64,000 bases of DNA from Lacimicrobium alkaliphilum (GCF_001466725.1 NZ_CP013650.1:2604001-2668000), one strand, 5' to 3'; shown: positions 8,603-18,809, counted from the stretch's first letter. Numbers and translations are program-made. Notes: generated by a model not told the origin, from the letters alone.

Positions 8603-9452
8603 TACCTCTCAGGAACTGGAAAAGTACCTGCAACAAATAAAAGCACAAACGCCCGACAAGGATCAGACCGACCAGGCTCAGCAGCGCCTGCAACAGGCGA
8701 TTGCAGGCTATCAGGAAATACCGTTAAAGTCTGAGTCCTGGCTTAACCGTCTGAAGCAAAGACTAGGCACAGTTTTGCCTGCGCGTTATCTGGCATGGAC
8801 CGGCTCTGCTGCCATCTGCACCCTGGTCTTCGGCCTGATGTTCAGCACCGCTCAGACACCGGCTTTTGCGGCAGTAGTCGAAAAGCTTCAGCAAATATCC
8901 AGCATGAGTTACAGCGGCGTGATGTCCTCCAACGGGCTGCAGATTATGGACTTGCAGGTGTACTATCAGGCGCCGGATAAAGTCCGTATTGAAAACACCC
9001 CGTTGGCGGGCCAGCAACAGGCAGCACCGGTGATCAACATACTGGATGTGAGTCTGGGCAAGGGGCTGATTCTGATGCCAGGACCCAAAATGGCGACGCC
9101 CTTCAGCTTCACCCCGAATCAGCAGTCAATGCAGTCTGTTGAAGATGACCCGCTGTACTGGTTTGAAGCAATCAAAAATCATCAGGGAGAGGTCACCAGA
9201 CTGTCTGCTCAGATGGTCAACGATACTGAAGCAGTGGGTTATCAGATTATTGAACAGAACATACTCATCACCCTGTGGGCCAGTGTAAAAACCAGCCTGC
9301 CGGTCAAAGTGGAAGTCAGTATGCCCGGTACCGGAGAGAATCAGGGCGTCTTTCATCTTGAAGCCGATCTTGAGTTTAACCGGCAACTTGACCCGCAATT
9401 GTTTTCACTGACCCCGGACAGCAGCTACCGGATGGGTAGAGACCAGGAGTAA
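8586..9452 (+). CDS. Membrane-anchored LolA/RseB-like protein, probable partner of the ECF sigma factor
   Basis: A 288-residue protein with a cytoplasmic N-terminal segment of about 65 residues, one helix at about 68-86 (LAWTGSAAICTLVFGLMF) and an outer domain. The domain (VEKLQQISSMSYSGVMSS... DLQVYYQAPDKVRIE ... FSLTPDSSYRM) has the beta pattern of LolA/RseB lipoprotein-sensing folds. The ATG at 8586 has AGGAG upstream; the longer frame from 8529 lies inside the sigma gene. I see no zinc-finger anti-sigma motif in the N-terminus. Acting as anti-sigma plus sensor in one chain is an inference from gene order and topology. Confidence 0.65.
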   Translation: MNLPIDTSQELEKYLQQIKAQTPDKDQTDQAQQRLQQAIAGYQEIPLKSESWLNRLKQRLGTVLPARYLAWTGSAAICTLVFGLMFSTAQTPAFAAVVEKLQQISSMSYSGVMSSNGLQIMDLQVYYQAPDKVRIENTPLAGQQQAAPVINILDVSLGKGLILMPGPKMATPFSFTPNQQSMQSVEDDPLYWFEAIKNHQGEVTRLSAQMVNDTEAVGYQIIEQNILITLWASVKTSLPVKVEVSMPGTGENQGVFHLEADLEFNRQLDPQLFSLTPDSSYRMGRDQE

Positions 9453-9470
9453 ACTGAAGTAAAACAACAC

Positions 9471-9500
9471 AGAGGCAAGGCCCCTTGCCTCTGCTTATTT
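9471..9500 (+). terminator. Rho-independent terminator after the sigma operon
   Basis: AGAGGCAAGG followed by CCTTGCCTCT forms a GC-rich stem with a minimal loop and leads into a T-rich tail (GCTTATTTTC). It is 18 nt after the stop codon at 9452. Confidence 0.7.
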
Positions 9501-9618
9501 TCAATAAATGTCGTCAAGACCACTCTTTATGTCAATTACACTTGACTTTCAACGGGCACCTGACTAACCTGATCTAAAAGTAAAGCAGAGTTTACTTTAT
9601 GACAAAGGAGTCAGACTT

Positions 9619-10026
9619 ATGCAAAGCCATCAAGGTCAACATCATTGCGCTAAAAATACCCTTAATCTGGCAATCTGGACATTTGCCTGGTTACTCTCTC
9701 TGGCTCTGGCCCAGTTTGGCCCGTCCTTGTTGTGGGATCAGCACATCGCTCTTACAGCCGCAGCCATAGTACTGAATCTGCTGTTAGGCATTGCCATGTT
9801 GCTGGCCAACCGAAAACACCTGCGCGGGCTGGATGAACTGCAACAAAAAATTCAGTTAGAGGCGATGGCACTTACTCTGGGAGCCGGGCTGATAGCCGGG
9901 ATCCTGTATGAAGTCATTGAAGATACCGCCCTCATCAGCTTTAACGCCGAGATCTCGCACCTGGTAGTGTTTATGTCACTGGTCTATATCGCTGGCGTAT
10001 TGCTGGGTTATCGGAGATATCAATGA
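9619..10026 (+). CDS. Small four-helix inner-membrane protein of unknown function
   Basis: A 135-residue protein with about four hydrophobic helices (about 17-35, 42-61, 78-99, 112-130) and a basic linker NRKHLRGLDELQQKIQLEA. I do not recognise a named family with certainty. Its stop overlaps the start of the XRE regulator by 4 nt (ATGA). Such membrane protein plus small XRE regulator pairs are common in Proteobacteria, and the regulator may act on the pair's own expression. Start ATG preceded by AAAGGAG. Confidence 0.75.
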   Translation: MQSHQGQHHCAKNTLNLAIWTFAWLLSLALAQFGPSLLWDQHIALTAAAIVLNLLLGIAMLLANRKHLRGLDELQQKIQLEAMALTLGAGLIAGILYEVIEDTALISFNAEISHLVVFMSLVYIAGVLLGYRRYQ

Positions 10027-10226
10027 AGAACAAGCTCAAGGTACTGCGGGCCGAGCGGGACTGGACTCAGGCCGATCTGGCCAACGCCCTGCAGGTATCC
10101 CGCCAGACCGTCAATGCCATAGAAAAAGGCAAGTTCGATCCCAGTTTACCGCTGGCATTTAAAGCCGCCAGGCTGTTTAACCTGGCCATTGAAGAGATTT
10201 TTCAGGATGAACCGAGTCCGAAATAA
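10023..10226 (+). CDS. Small XRE-family DNA-binding regulator (YozG-like)
   Basis: A 67-residue protein that is almost entirely one helix-turn-helix: LRAERDWTQADLANALQVSRQTVNAIEKGKFDPSLPLAFKAARLF. The TQADLA...SRQTVNAIE core is the Cro/CI-type HTH. It is translationally coupled to the membrane protein upstream. Likely a dimeric repressor of its own small operon (inference). Confidence 0.88.
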   Translation: MKNKLKVLRAERDWTQADLANALQVSRQTVNAIEKGKFDPSLPLAFKAARLFNLAIEEIFQDEPSPK

Positions 10227-10256
10227 AGCGGCAATGACTGCTGCTTCACCAGTTCA

Positions 10257-12503
10257 CTACACCTCTAAATGCTTATTCACCGGCAAATCGCGGATACGCT
10301 TGCCGCTGGCGCGGAAAATCGCATTGGCCAGGCTGGCGGCCACCGGCGGTACGCCGGGCTCACCCACGCCACCCGGAGGCGCATCGGACTCAACAATATA
10401 CACGCTGATGGGCGGCGACTGATGCATGCGCAGAATGGGGTAATCATGGAAGTTGGACTGTTTGACGGCCCCCTCTTCTACTGTGATTTCCCCGAGCATG
10501 GCCAGTGACAGACCGAAGATCATCGAGCCTTCCATTTGTGATCGCACCCGATCCGGATTTACGATAGTGCCGGCATCGATGGCGCAGTGCATTTCCAGTA
10601 CCTTTACTTTGCCCTCTTTGACCCTGACTTTGGTGGCTACGGCGGTATAGCTGACAAAACTGCGGTGCACACTGATGCCCCAGGCCTCATTGGCGGCGGT
10701 TTGCTGTTCAACATTGGCCTTGTCTGCCACCAGATTCAGCACCTTTTTCAGGCGCGCGGTATCGATAGGGAACTTCTCTTTCGGATCACCGTAATTACCG
10801 TACTTGAAGCCTTCAGGTTCGGGATCCACATGGCGGTCACTGCCGAGCAGTTCCAGCCACATCTGCCGGGGTTCACGGCCGAGTTTATCCGCCAACTCAT
10901 CCACAAAAGAGCCGATGGCAAAGCCATGCTGGATATTACTTACCGAACGCACCCAGCCGATACGGATATGGCCCTCTGCGGTCTGGGTTTCACAGGAGAG
11001 GTTATCCAGCGCAAAGGGCAGATCGCCAAAGCCCAGTGACAACTCACCATCAGAAGGCGCATCGGTTTTACCGTCGAAGGTCCAGCTTATGCTCGGAAAC
11101 GCGGTACGTTGTAGCCAACTGGTAACCCTGCCGGTATCATCCATACCCGCTTCATAATACTGCGCGCTGACGGCATGGTAGTAACCCTGTTTAATCTCAT
11201 CTTCACGGCTCCAGGTGACTTTTACCGGCTTACCGGTCTGTTTTGCCAGCAGCGCCGCCTCGACGGAAAAATCAGGCTTGGACTTGCGCCCGAAGCCGCC
11301 ACCTAAGAGGGTAACGTGAACCTTAACCTGCTCTTTCTCCAGCCCCAGAATCTGCGCCACGGTACTTTGCGTGCTCTGGGGTGTCTGGGTACAGGCCCAG
11401 ATTTCCATCATGCCGTCTTTAAACACGGCCGTGGCCGCAGGCGGCTCCATGGGCGCGTGGATCAGATAAGGCAGGGTATAAGAGGCCGAGTGAGTCTGTA
11501 CCGCATTCATCATGCCGGTATAGGCATCACCGATCGAGCGGATCACTTTGCCACGGTTTTGTACACGCTGTTTCAGAGTATCCAGGTATTCGGCAGAATC
11601 ATGGCTGCCGTGTTCACTGTCTGTCCAGCTGATTTTAAGCTTTTTGCGGCCCTGCATCGCCGCCCAGGTATTGTTCGCCAGCACTGCAACGCCAGCCAGA
11701 GGTTTAAAGGCGGCGGGCAGGCTGAACTGTGGCATCGGGATCACATCCACCACGCCACTGACTTTTTTTGCCTGGGTATCATCCACCGAATCGATATTAG
11801 CGCCCAATACCGGGGCACGTTCGATACTGGCATACAGCATCTCCGGCATCTGAATATCAATACCAAATTCGGTATTGCCGCTGAGCATATCCTCTAGATC
11901 CACAATCGCCACATCTTTGCCGATATAGCTGAAGTCTGCTCTGGACTTATACACCAGTGCGTCTTTATCCGGCGCGCTTAGTTCAGCGGCTTTCTCTGCC
12001 AGCTCGCCATAGCGTAAATGACGATCCGAGGCTTTATGCCAGATCTGATGATCCCTGGCCTGTACCTCTGCCACCGGCACCTGCCAGTGCTCTGCCGCGG
12101 CCTGCTCTAGCATGGTGCGGGCCATGGCCCCCATTTCCCGCATAGTCTGATAGAAATGTCTTACCGAGCGTGACCCATCGGTGTTCTGACTGCCGTAGGC
12201 TTCATTTGCCAGCCCCTGTACCACCTTAACCTTGTTCCAGTCGGCCATCAGCTCATCAGCCACCACCTGTGGCAGACCGGTGCGAATGCCCTGCCCCATC
12301 TCCGAGCGATGACAGATAATATGTACCTGATCGTCGCTGCCGATGCTGACAAACAGATTCATTTCACTGAGCGATTCCGCCGTTTTTGAGTCAGCCCAGG
12401 CCGGGGCCCAGCCAGGCATAACGGTACCTAATACCAGAGCGCCACTGCCGATACCGGCAAGCTTCAGAAACTGACGACGGGATGCGTTTTTAATCGGGTT
12501 CAT
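10257..12503 (-). CDS. Molybdenum hydroxylase large subunit (isoquinoline 1-oxidoreductase beta/aldehyde oxidase type)
   Basis: A 748-residue xanthine-oxidase-family molybdopterin-binding subunit. The ATG at 12503 overlaps the stop of the 2Fe-2S gene (ATGA) and begins with a twin-arginine signal ([19 protein letters not shown]), so the complex is exported folded. Motifs include [50 protein letters not shown] and the C-terminal [19 protein letters not shown] with the catalytic-type Glu. As in IorB-type enzymes there is no separate FAD subunit; electrons probably pass to a c-type or membrane acceptor. Substrate (aldehyde or N-heterocycle) cannot be read from sequence. Confidence 0.9.
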   Translation of the reverse strand: MNPIKNASRRQFLKLAGIGSGALVLGTVMPGWAPAWADSKTAESLSEMNLFVSIGSDDQVHIICHRSEMGQGIRTGLPQVVADELMADWNKVKVVQGLANEAYGSQNTDGSRSVRHFYQTMREMGAMARTMLEQAAAEHWQVPVAEVQARDHQIWHKASDRHLRYGELAEKAAELSAPDKDALVYKSRADFSYIGKDVAIVDLEDMLSGNTEFGIDIQMPEMLYASIERAPVLGANIDSVDDTQAKKVSGVVDVIPMPQFSLPAAFKPLAGVAVLANNTWAAMQGRKKLKISWTDSEHGSHDSAEYLDTLKQRVQNRGKVIRSIGDAYTGMMNAVQTHSASYTLPYLIHAPMEPPAATAVFKDGMMEIWACTQTPQSTQSTVAQILGLEKEQVKVHVTLLGGGFGRKSKPDFSVEAALLAKQTGKPVKVTWSREDEIKQGYYHAVSAQYYEAGMDDTGRVTSWLQRTAFPSISWTFDGKTDAPSDGELSLGFGDLPFALDNLSCETQTAEGHIRIGWVRSVSNIQHGFAIGSFVDELADKLGREPRQMWLELLGSDRHVDPEPEGFKYGNYGDPKEKFPIDTARLKKVLNLVADKANVEQQTAANEAWGISVHRSFVSYTAVATKVRVKEGKVKVLEMHCAIDAGTIVNPDRVRSQMEGSMIFGLSLAMLGEITVEEGAVKQSNFHDYPILRMHQSPPISVYIVESDAPPGGVGEPGVPPVAASLANAIFRASGKRIRDLPVNKHLEV

Positions 12504-12964
12504 GCTTTGCCCCCCATTTTGCCAGCCGCAGTTTTGATCGCCGCTTTGATCCTGGGATAGGTGCCGCAGCGACACAGGTTGCCCTGCATAAATTCATCGA
12601 TGGCAGCATCGTCAGGTTGCGGATTACTGTTTAACAGTGCCACCGCACTCATTATCTGGCCGGACTGACAATAACCGCACTGGGGCACATTGTGCTCACG
12701 CCAGGCCTGCTGCACAGGATGAGAGCTATCCTCTGACAAGCCCTCAATGGTGCTGACAGATTTACCTGCCGCCGCAGAAACCGGGGTGGTACAGGAGCGA
12801 ATCGCTTCGCCATCAAGATGCACAGTACAGGCGCCACACATGGCCATGCCGCAACCGTATTTCGTGCCGGTCATACCCAGTACATCCCGCAATACCCATA
12901 ACAGGGGCATGTCGGACTCGGCCTCCACCTTTTGCGCTTTTCCGTTCAGGCTAAACTCAATCAT
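12500..12964 (-). CDS. (2Fe-2S)-binding small subunit of the molybdenum hydroxylase
   Basis: A 154-residue IorA/XdhC-type iron-sulfur subunit. The N-terminal plant-ferredoxin cluster motif is [18 protein letters not shown]...SC, and the C-terminal helical cluster domain has CGYCQSGQ...[11 protein letters not shown], so both 2Fe-2S sites are complete. It overlaps the large subunit by 4 nt and the MocA-like gene by 8 nt, which implies fixed stoichiometry. It has no signal peptide and is probably carried across the membrane by the Tat signal of the large subunit. Confidence 0.93.
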   Translation of the reverse strand: MIEFSLNGKAQKVEAESDMPLLWVLRDVLGMTGTKYGCGMAMCGACTVHLDGEAIRSCTTPVSAAAGKSVSTIEGLSEDSSHPVQQAWREHNVPQCGYCQSGQIMSAVALLNSNPQPDDAAIDEFMQGNLCRCGTYPRIKAAIKTAAGKMGGKA

Positions 12965-13574
12965 TTTTTATCCCCTGTCTGTTTGATTCTGCCGGACTGT
13001 TGTCAATTAAATCCTGCTGTGTATCTATATCTATGGCTGCCAGTGGCAGATCATATTGAATGACCTTGTCTGCAAACTGATTTAATAGCGCCTTGGCACC
13101 CCTGTCGCCCTTAAGTTGCATCAACAGGGCAAATTCTGCTTTGCAAAAGATAGCAGGTACACCCGGATTGTGCTGATAATATGCCGCCACTATACGCCCC
13201 GGATGGCTGTCAGAAAGTGCCAGCAGCGCCTCATAATCATGGGTTCTCAGGGCCACCTGATCGGCCAGGCAAATCAGCACCCGCTCTGTGTCAGAGCCAA
13301 GCTGCCTGATGGCAAACTTAAGGCTGTGGGCCAACCCCTGCTGCCAGTCCGGAGCAATAAGTGGCTGAATATGTCTGAAGTCAGGATTGCTCGCTACCAC
13401 CTCTGCAATTGTCTGGCTGTTTGCGCCTAAAACCAGATAGTAACGTGCCTGATTTGGGGGCAATTGTGCCAGGGCGTGACAGATCATAGGCCGGCCATCA
13501 ATCATTGCCAGTTGCTTAATACCGCCAAAGCGGCGGCTTGCTCCTGCTGCCAGCATCACCACGGCGGTTTTCAT
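12957..13574 (-). CDS. MobA/MocA-like molybdenum cofactor nucleotidyltransferase
   Basis: A 205-residue nucleotidyltransferase with the N-terminal signature [24 protein letters not shown] and an acidic metal site around [10 protein letters not shown]. This is the CTP:molybdopterin cytidylyltransferase (MocA) type that makes the MCD cofactor for xanthine-oxidase-family enzymes. It lies between the XdhC-like gene and the hydroxylase subunits, overlapping both, so it probably serves this enzyme. Confidence 0.88.
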   Translation of the reverse strand: MKTAVVMLAAGASRRFGGIKQLAMIDGRPMICHALAQLPPNQARYYLVLGANSQTIAEVVASNPDFRHIQPLIAPDWQQGLAHSLKFAIRQLGSDTERVLICLADQVALRTHDYEALLALSDSHPGRIVAAYYQHNPGVPAIFCKAEFALLMQLKGDRGAKALLNQFADKVIQYDLPLAAIDIDTQQDLIDNSPAESNRQGIKND

Positions 13575-14614
13575 TTCTCCATCACCTTTTCAGGTGCTTC
13601 TGACTGCAGTTGCAACGAGATAGAACGGCCGTCTTTTTGTTCAAGTACCGCATGCATCTCACTGAGTATGGCCAGCGCTATAGACTCAGGCAGTTCACCG
13701 CCAAGGCGCAGACCCACCGGGCTGGCGAGAGGTACAGGCAGATCCGAGAAAGACATCCCGGCTTGCTGCAACACTTTCTGGGTACGATGATCCGGACCAA
13801 GCAGACCAAGATAGCGAACAGGAACGGCCTTAAGCAGCGCCAGCGCCTCCGCATCCAGGGTCATATTGTGATTCATGACTACAGCGCCATCGAGTGTCTG
13901 CAACCAGGGCGCACCGGCTAACCCGGTATAAGGTTCGCGGATTATCTGGGCGCCCTCAAAATAGGTTTCACGGGCATTGGCCGGACGTGGATCCAGCAAA
14001 GTGACCCGCCAGCCGAGCTGTCTGGCGATAGCCGCCACCGGTATGGCATCCAGGCCGCCACCAAACACCGCCAGATGAGGCGCAGGACGAACGTGCTGCA
14101 CCAGTGCTCGCTGTCCATCGATGTCCACCTGCGCCACTTTAATATTGTCGTTCAGAACGTTTTGCACCTGCGCCAGAGAAATCAGCTGATTTTTCGGTGT
14201 TGGTTGCTCCAGATATTGCAGATAACCGCAATGCTGGTGTTGCTGCAATGACAACAGCAATTTATCCAGTTGCAGGTAGTGATTATCAGCATTTACCGGC
14301 TGCAGCAAAATTTGCACCATACCGCCACAGCCAAGCCCCAGTTGCCAGGCCAGATCTTCTTCTTCGCGCATATCGTAGCGAATAGTACGGTTACACTGGT
14401 CATCCCAGCAGCGCCTGGCCTGGCGCATGATATCTGCCTCCAGACAGCCGCCGCTGAGCAATCCCCGATACTGCCCAAGGCTGTTGATCAGCATCATGGC
14501 CCCGGCCTTGCGATAGGCTGACCCCTCTGTGGCGATAATGGTCGCCAGCACCCACTGCAAGTCGTCTTTATGCTGATGCCAGTGGGTGAGCAATTGATTT
14601 AGCTGGTTCGCCAT
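13571..14614 (-). CDS. XdhC-family molybdenum cofactor insertion/maturation protein
   Basis: A 347-residue protein with an N-terminal XdhC domain (TIIATEGSAYRKAGAMMLI, GLLSGGCLEADI, GLGCGGMVQILLQP) and a C-terminal Rossmann domain (VFGGGLDAIPVAAIARQLGWRVTLLDPRP). Family members bind Mo-cofactor, help its sulfuration and hand it to the hydroxylase. First gene of the four-gene operon; its stop overlaps the MocA-like start by 4 nt. Confidence 0.9.
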   Translation of the reverse strand: MANQLNQLLTHWHQHKDDLQWVLATIIATEGSAYRKAGAMMLINSLGQYRGLLSGGCLEADIMRQARRCWDDQCNRTIRYDMREEEDLAWQLGLGCGGMVQILLQPVNADNHYLQLDKLLLSLQQHQHCGYLQYLEQPTPKNQLISLAQVQNVLNDNIKVAQVDIDGQRALVQHVRPAPHLAVFGGGLDAIPVAAIARQLGWRVTLLDPRPANARETYFEGAQIIREPYTGLAGAPWLQTLDGAVVMNHNMTLDAEALALLKAVPVRYLGLLGPDHRTQKVLQQAGMSFSDLPVPLASPVGLRLGGELPESIALAILSEMHAVLEQKDGRSISLQLQSEAPEKVMEK

Positions 14615-14711
14615 AAGCCCGTATGAAACCCTGTGTAAGTAATGATCTCACTACAACATCTGTCGGTCATTACTGCCAGACCAACCGGGATAAGTAGCTG
14701 TAAATCCGGGC

Positions 14712-15245
14712 TTACCCGCCGTTTTCTGTCAAGGTTTTCAGATTCTCCAGACCGGTTTCAAAGTCTGGCCCAATCATCGAATCCATCATCAATGCCATAT
14801 AGTGCATAAATGGATTCGGCCCCACATCGCCATAATCCTGCCACACTACTTTGGTACCCTGCTCATGCTCGGTGAGAATAAACTCACCGGTGCTGCCCAT
14901 CTCATATTCTGGAAAATACAGGCTGTAAACCAGCCGTTTATTCGGCTCAGCGGCAATAATTTCCATCTGGCCACTGCCCTCAGTGTCACTTTGCCAGATA
15001 GAACGCATACCTATGCCACTGTCGGGCCCCTCATAACGTAACTGCATATCCGGATCGCGCTTAAACCATACCCCCCAATCCTGCCATTCACGCAGATCGT
15101 CGAGCCTGGCATACACCTGCTGCGGCGTCGCCTCGATCACAATATCCCGCTGTACTCTGAATTCAGAGGGCAACACAAAACCAATACCCACCAGAATCAG
15201 CAACAATAACAGCAATACCGTCAGGCTTTTTTTCAGTATATTCAT
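14712..15245 (-). CDS. SRPBCC-family lipid-binding-fold protein
   Basis: A 177-residue protein with an N-terminal hydrophobic anchor (about 8-26) and a START/Bet v1-like domain (IVIEATPQQVYARLDDLREWQDW...GSTGEFILTEHEQGTKVVWQDYGDVG). It resembles the polyketide cyclase/YndB groups, which bind hydrophobic ligands. No catalytic function can be assigned. It stands alone between the molybdenum operon and the amidohydrolase. Confidence 0.8.
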   Translation of the reverse strand: MNILKKSLTVLLLLLLILVGIGFVLPSEFRVQRDIVIEATPQQVYARLDDLREWQDWGVWFKRDPDMQLRYEGPDSGIGMRSIWQSDTEGSGQMEIIAAEPNKRLVYSLYFPEYEMGSTGEFILTEHEQGTKVVWQDYGDVGPNPFMHYMALMMDSMIGPDFETGLENLKTLTENGG

Positions 15246-15439
15246 AGGATTATCCTTTTTATATCGCGCCCAATCGCCAACAGAACTAACATACTATTAA
15301 CATCTGACTTCTCCAAACTATTTTGCGCCTGAGGTAATGAGTTTAAACCCATAATTGGCACCTTTGTCGCATCTGTCTTGCACATTAATGATTTAAAGGT
15401 TTAGCTGTATCGGTGTGCACAAAAACAATAGGAATAATA

Positions 15440-17005
15440 ATGAAATATCGCCACTTACTCCTGCTCTTACCTCTGCTATTCAGCGCTCCGCTTATTGCCA
15501 AACCCGGCGCCAGCGCGCCGGATGCTCCCGCTGATGAGGCTCAGGGCCCATGGAAACGTCTGATATTACGAGGGGTCACCCTGATCAACGGTGAAGGCGC
15601 CCCGCCACAAGGTCCGCTGGATATCATCATCGAAAACAACCGCATCACCAACATTGTCAGCGTGGGTTACCCGGGCGTGCCAATAAAAGATGCGGGCCGG
15701 CCTGAAATAAAAGAAACCGACAAAGTACTGGAGCTGGAGGGTCATACCGTATTACCCGGCTTTATTGATATGCATGGCCACATCGGTGGCTCCGCCGATG
15801 ATATTCCCGCTGAATATGTGTTTAAGCTGTGGCTGGCCCATGGCATTACCACAGTGCGTGAGCCAGGCAGTTTTAATGGCGTTGACTGGGTCATGGACCA
15901 CGTGCGCCGCAGTGAGAAAAATCAGATTACCGCGCCCAGACTGATCCCCTACTTCGGTTTTGGTCTTGAACGTAAGGATCCGATTTATTCTGCCAAACAA
16001 GCCCGTGAATGGGTAAGATGGGCTAAAAACAATGGCGCCAAAGGCCTGAAATTCTTCGGTGCCACGCCGAAAATCATGCAGGCGGCGCTGGATGAGGCCG
16101 GAAAACAGGAACTGGGCACAGCAATGCACCATGCCCAGCTTAACGTCATGAGCATGAATGTGCTGGACTCCGCCCGTCTGGGTCTGACGACGATGGAGCA
16201 CTGGTACGGGCTGCCCGAAGCACTGTTTGAAGATCGCCGCATTCAGCACTACCCCAGCGACTACAACTACAATAATGAACAACACCGCTTTGAAGAAGCG
16301 GGCCGGCTCTGGCAACAGGCCGCCAAACCCGGCAGCGATAAATGGAATGCGGTGCGCGACGAACTGATTGAACTGGATTTCACCTTAAATCCCACCATGA
16401 CCATTTATGAGGCCAGCCGCGATCTGATGCGTGAACGCCGCGCCATCTGGCACGAAGACTATACCCTGCCGACACTGTGGAATTTTTTCCAGCCCAGCCG
16501 CTACGCCCATGGCAGCTACTGGTTTGACTGGACCACCAGCGACGAGATTGCCTGGAAAGAGAACTACCGTCTGTGGATGCAGTTTATCAATGACTATAAG
16601 AATCATGGTGGCCGGGTCACCGCTGGCTCAGATTCAGGCTATATCTATAAAATCTATGGTTTTGGCTATATCCGCGAACTGGAAATGCTGCAGGAGGCCG
16701 GTTTTCATCCGCTGGAAGTGATCCAGGCGGCTACTCTCAATGGCGCAGAGGCGCTGGGGCTGGAAGATGACATTGGTTCAGTGCGAATCGGCAAACTGGC
16801 GGATCTGGTGATCATGGAACACAATCCGCTGGCTAACCTGAAGCTGCTCTACGGTACCGGCCATTTTAAACTGGATGAAAATAACCAGCCTGTCCGGGTC
16901 GGCGGCGTCAAATATACCATCAAAGATGGCATTCTCTATGACGCCAAGGCACTGCTTACGGATGTCAGAGAAATGGTGGAAAAAGCCAAAACAGATCAGC
17001 AGTAA
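15440..17005 (+). CDS. Secreted metal-dependent amidohydrolase
   Basis: A 521-residue amidohydrolase-superfamily protein with a signal peptide (MKYRHLLLLLPLLFSAPLIA). Metal ligands are visible as GFIDMHGHIGG (HxH), the GAKGLKFFGA lysine region, His residues in AMHHAQ and TTMEHWYG, and Asp in VTAGSDSGY. The IGSVRIGKLADLVIME segment is the usual C-terminal return to the small beta domain. The ATG at 15440 has AGGA upstream and begins with the signal peptide; the GTG at 15413 is less likely. Substrate unknown; imidazolonepropionase-like and dipeptidase-like members share this layout. Confidence 0.85.
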   Translation: MKYRHLLLLLPLLFSAPLIAKPGASAPDAPADEAQGPWKRLILRGVTLINGEGAPPQGPLDIIIENNRITNIVSVGYPGVPIKDAGRPEIKETDKVLELEGHTVLPGFIDMHGHIGGSADDIPAEYVFKLWLAHGITTVREPGSFNGVDWVMDHVRRSEKNQITAPRLIPYFGFGLERKDPIYSAKQAREWVRWAKNNGAKGLKFFGATPKIMQAALDEAGKQELGTAMHHAQLNVMSMNVLDSARLGLTTMEHWYGLPEALFEDRRIQHYPSDYNYNNEQHRFEEAGRLWQQAAKPGSDKWNAVRDELIELDFTLNPTMTIYEASRDLMRERRAIWHEDYTLPTLWNFFQPSRYAHGSYWFDWTTSDEIAWKENYRLWMQFINDYKNHGGRVTAGSDSGYIYKIYGFGYIRELEMLQEAGFHPLEVIQAATLNGAEALGLEDDIGSVRIGKLADLVIMEHNPLANLKLLYGTGHFKLDENNQPVRVGGVKYTIKDGILYDAKALLTDVREMVEKAKTDQQ

Positions 17006-17034
17006 TGAGCAAAGCTCTACAAGTGAGTGAAGTG

Positions 17035-17117
17035 GTTTCTCCGCGCCTTGGCGCCTCTGCGAGATCAAAAAGATAAGAACCTGAGATCACGCAGAGCCGC
17101 GGAGGACGCAGAGATTG
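17035..17117. repeat. Dispersed repeat of the CTCTGCG / CGCAGAG family
   Basis: Intergenic sequence built from CCTCTGCGAGATC and GATCACGCAGAG arms, forming an imperfect inverted repeat. Related copies lie at about 48519-48590 and 51909-52060. No coding potential. Confidence 0.55.
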
Positions 17118-17142
17118 GAATCTCTGACATCCAGCAGATCGC

Positions 17143-17213
17143 CCCGGATTACGCTTCGCTGCATCCAGGCTACGAGATGGTGTAGCCTGCAAGGAGCGAA
17201 GCGGATTGCGGGA
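17143..17213. repeat. Long palindromic repeat between convergent genes
   Basis: CCCGGATTACGCTTCGCT...CCAGGCTAC pairs with GTAGCCTGC...AGCGAAGCGGATT...GGG around a short central loop. This is a REP/BIME-like palindrome of the GTAGCCTGGATG-GCGAAGCG type widespread in proteobacteria. It lies between the convergent amidohydrolase and Aer-like genes and may end transcription from both. Confidence 0.65.
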
Positions 17214-17246
17214 TTATGGAACGTCGCGGAGTTAGCCGCCAATGGC

Positions 17247-18809
17247 TTATCGAAACCGCTCTACAATCTCAAACAGGCTGTTGGAAACATCCCGCAGCTC
17301 TTCACTTTCCTTAGCGCCCTGCTTGCTCATATTCAGACTCTCATCGGCCAGGTCGGAAATATCCACGATCTGCTTGTTGACCTGCTCCGAAACCGTGGCC
17401 TGCTGTTCTACCGCTGAAGCTATCTGCTGCGACATATCGGCAACCTTGGTCAGTGCATCACCGATGCCGTTCAGTAACTCTGCAGTCTCTTCCACCTGTG
17501 CCACACCGGTCTCGGCAGCCTGCTGGCCGTTACCTGCTGTTTCCACTGCCTTGGTGGCGCTGGCACCCAAAGACTGAATAATAGCGTGAATATCCTTAGT
17601 TGAATCAGTGGTGCGTTTGGCAAGCTGTCTGACCTCATCGGCCACCACCGCAAATCCTCTGCCCTGCTCACCGGCGCGGGCTGCTTCGATAGCGGCATTC
17701 AGAGCCAGCAGATTAGTCTGTTCGGCTATCTGTTCGATAATCTGCGCAGCGCTGGAAATATTCTTTGATTCCTGAGCCAGTGTATCCACCGCCGCAGAAA
17801 TGTCTTCAACCGATTGCTTTAAACCGCTGATGGATGACGCCGTGCGTTTTGCAATGCTGCGCCCGGAGCTTGCCAGTTCGTCAGCCTTACCGGTTTCTTT
17901 GGACGTATCCTGCACCCGATGAGAAACCTCAGCAATCGTGGAGGTCATCTCGTTCATCGCAGTGGCGACCTGGGCGGCCTCCTGCTGTTGTTGTTGAAGC
18001 TGACTGACAATGCCCGCAGAAAAATTCGCGGCATTTTTTGCTCTGGCGGACACCTGAATAGCCGCATCTTCTATACGCGACAAAACCGTAATCAAATGGG
18101 AGCGCATACTGTGTATCGCCACCTTTAGTTTACCCTCCTGCCCCACATCATCGGTATAACTCATAATGGCCAGGGGGTGATAAAAGGCGCTGGGTATCAT
18201 GGCCAGATACTGGTTGCATTTCTTGATCATGATAATGCTGGGTAATGACGACAGAACCAGCATCGACAGACTTAATAACACTATGGCCAATACCGGACTG
18301 AGCAGATGCCAGATCATCACCGCCACCACTATCGCAACTAATGCGAACAACGGATACCTGATTTTCTGCAGTATCACCCTTTTATCCACGGGCAGGCTGG
18401 TTTTGTCCTTTAACTGCGCATAGAGCTTATCTGCCCGTTGTACGTTCTCACGGGAGGGGCAACTGCGAACCGACTCATAGCCAACCACTTTGCCCTTTTC
18501 GGTAACAGGAGTGACATAGGCATCGACCCAGTAGTAGTCACCATTTTTACAGCGGTTTTTTACCAGTCCCATCCAGGGTTTGCCGGCTTTGAGATGCTCC
18601 CACATCACTTTAAACGCCAGCGGTGGCATATCCGGATGGCGAATAATATTGTGCGGCTGACCAATAAGCTCATCACGGGTAAAGCCACTTATCCGCTCAA
18701 ACGCATCATTGCAATGCAGAATGTTGCCCTGAGTATCAGTGGTGGAGATCAGGCGTTCATTTTCACCAAAAGTGCGTTCTTTCTGGGTAACAGGCTGATT
18801 ATTACGCAT
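17247..18809 (-). CDS. Aer-like PAS chemoreceptor (aerotaxis type)
   Basis: A 520-residue receptor. The N-terminal PAS domain ([39 protein letters not shown]...[15 protein letters not shown]) matches Aer, which senses redox state through FAD. Two hydrophobic segments (about 150-195) form a membrane hairpin. The signalling domain carries the MCP hairpin tip region [35 protein letters not shown]. There is no C-terminal NWETF-type pentapeptide, so adaptation enzymes must dock elsewhere. Monocistronic. Confidence 0.92.
   Translation of the reverse strand: MRNNQPVTQKERTFGENERLISTTDTQGNILHCNDAFERISGFTRDELIGQPHNIIRHPDMPPLAFKVMWEHLKAGKPWMGLVKNRCKNGDYYWVDAYVTPVTEKGKVVGYESVRSCPSRENVQRADKLYAQLKDKTSLPVDKRVILQKIRYPLFALVAIVVAVMIWHLLSPVLAIVLLSLSMLVLSSLPSIIMIKKCNQYLAMIPSAFYHPLAIMSYTDDVGQEGKLKVAIHSMRSHLITVLSRIEDAAIQVSARAKNAANFSAGIVSQLQQQQQEAAQVATAMNEMTSTIAEVSHRVQDTSKETGKADELASSGRSIAKRTASSISGLKQSVEDISAAVDTLAQESKNISSAAQIIEQIAEQTNLLALNAAIEAARAGEQGRGFAVVADEVRQLAKRTTDSTKDIHAIIQSLGASATKAVETAGNGQQAAETGVAQVEETAELLNGIGDALTKVADMSQQIASAVEQQATVSEQVNKQIVDISDLADESLNMSKQGAKESEELRDVSNSLFEIVERFR

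Noticed and set aside
11316..11897. 193-codon open frame on the plus strand
   Set aside because: Antisense of the molybdenum hydroxylase large subunit.
15752..16315. 187-codon open frame on the minus strand
   Set aside because: Antisense of the amidohydrolase.
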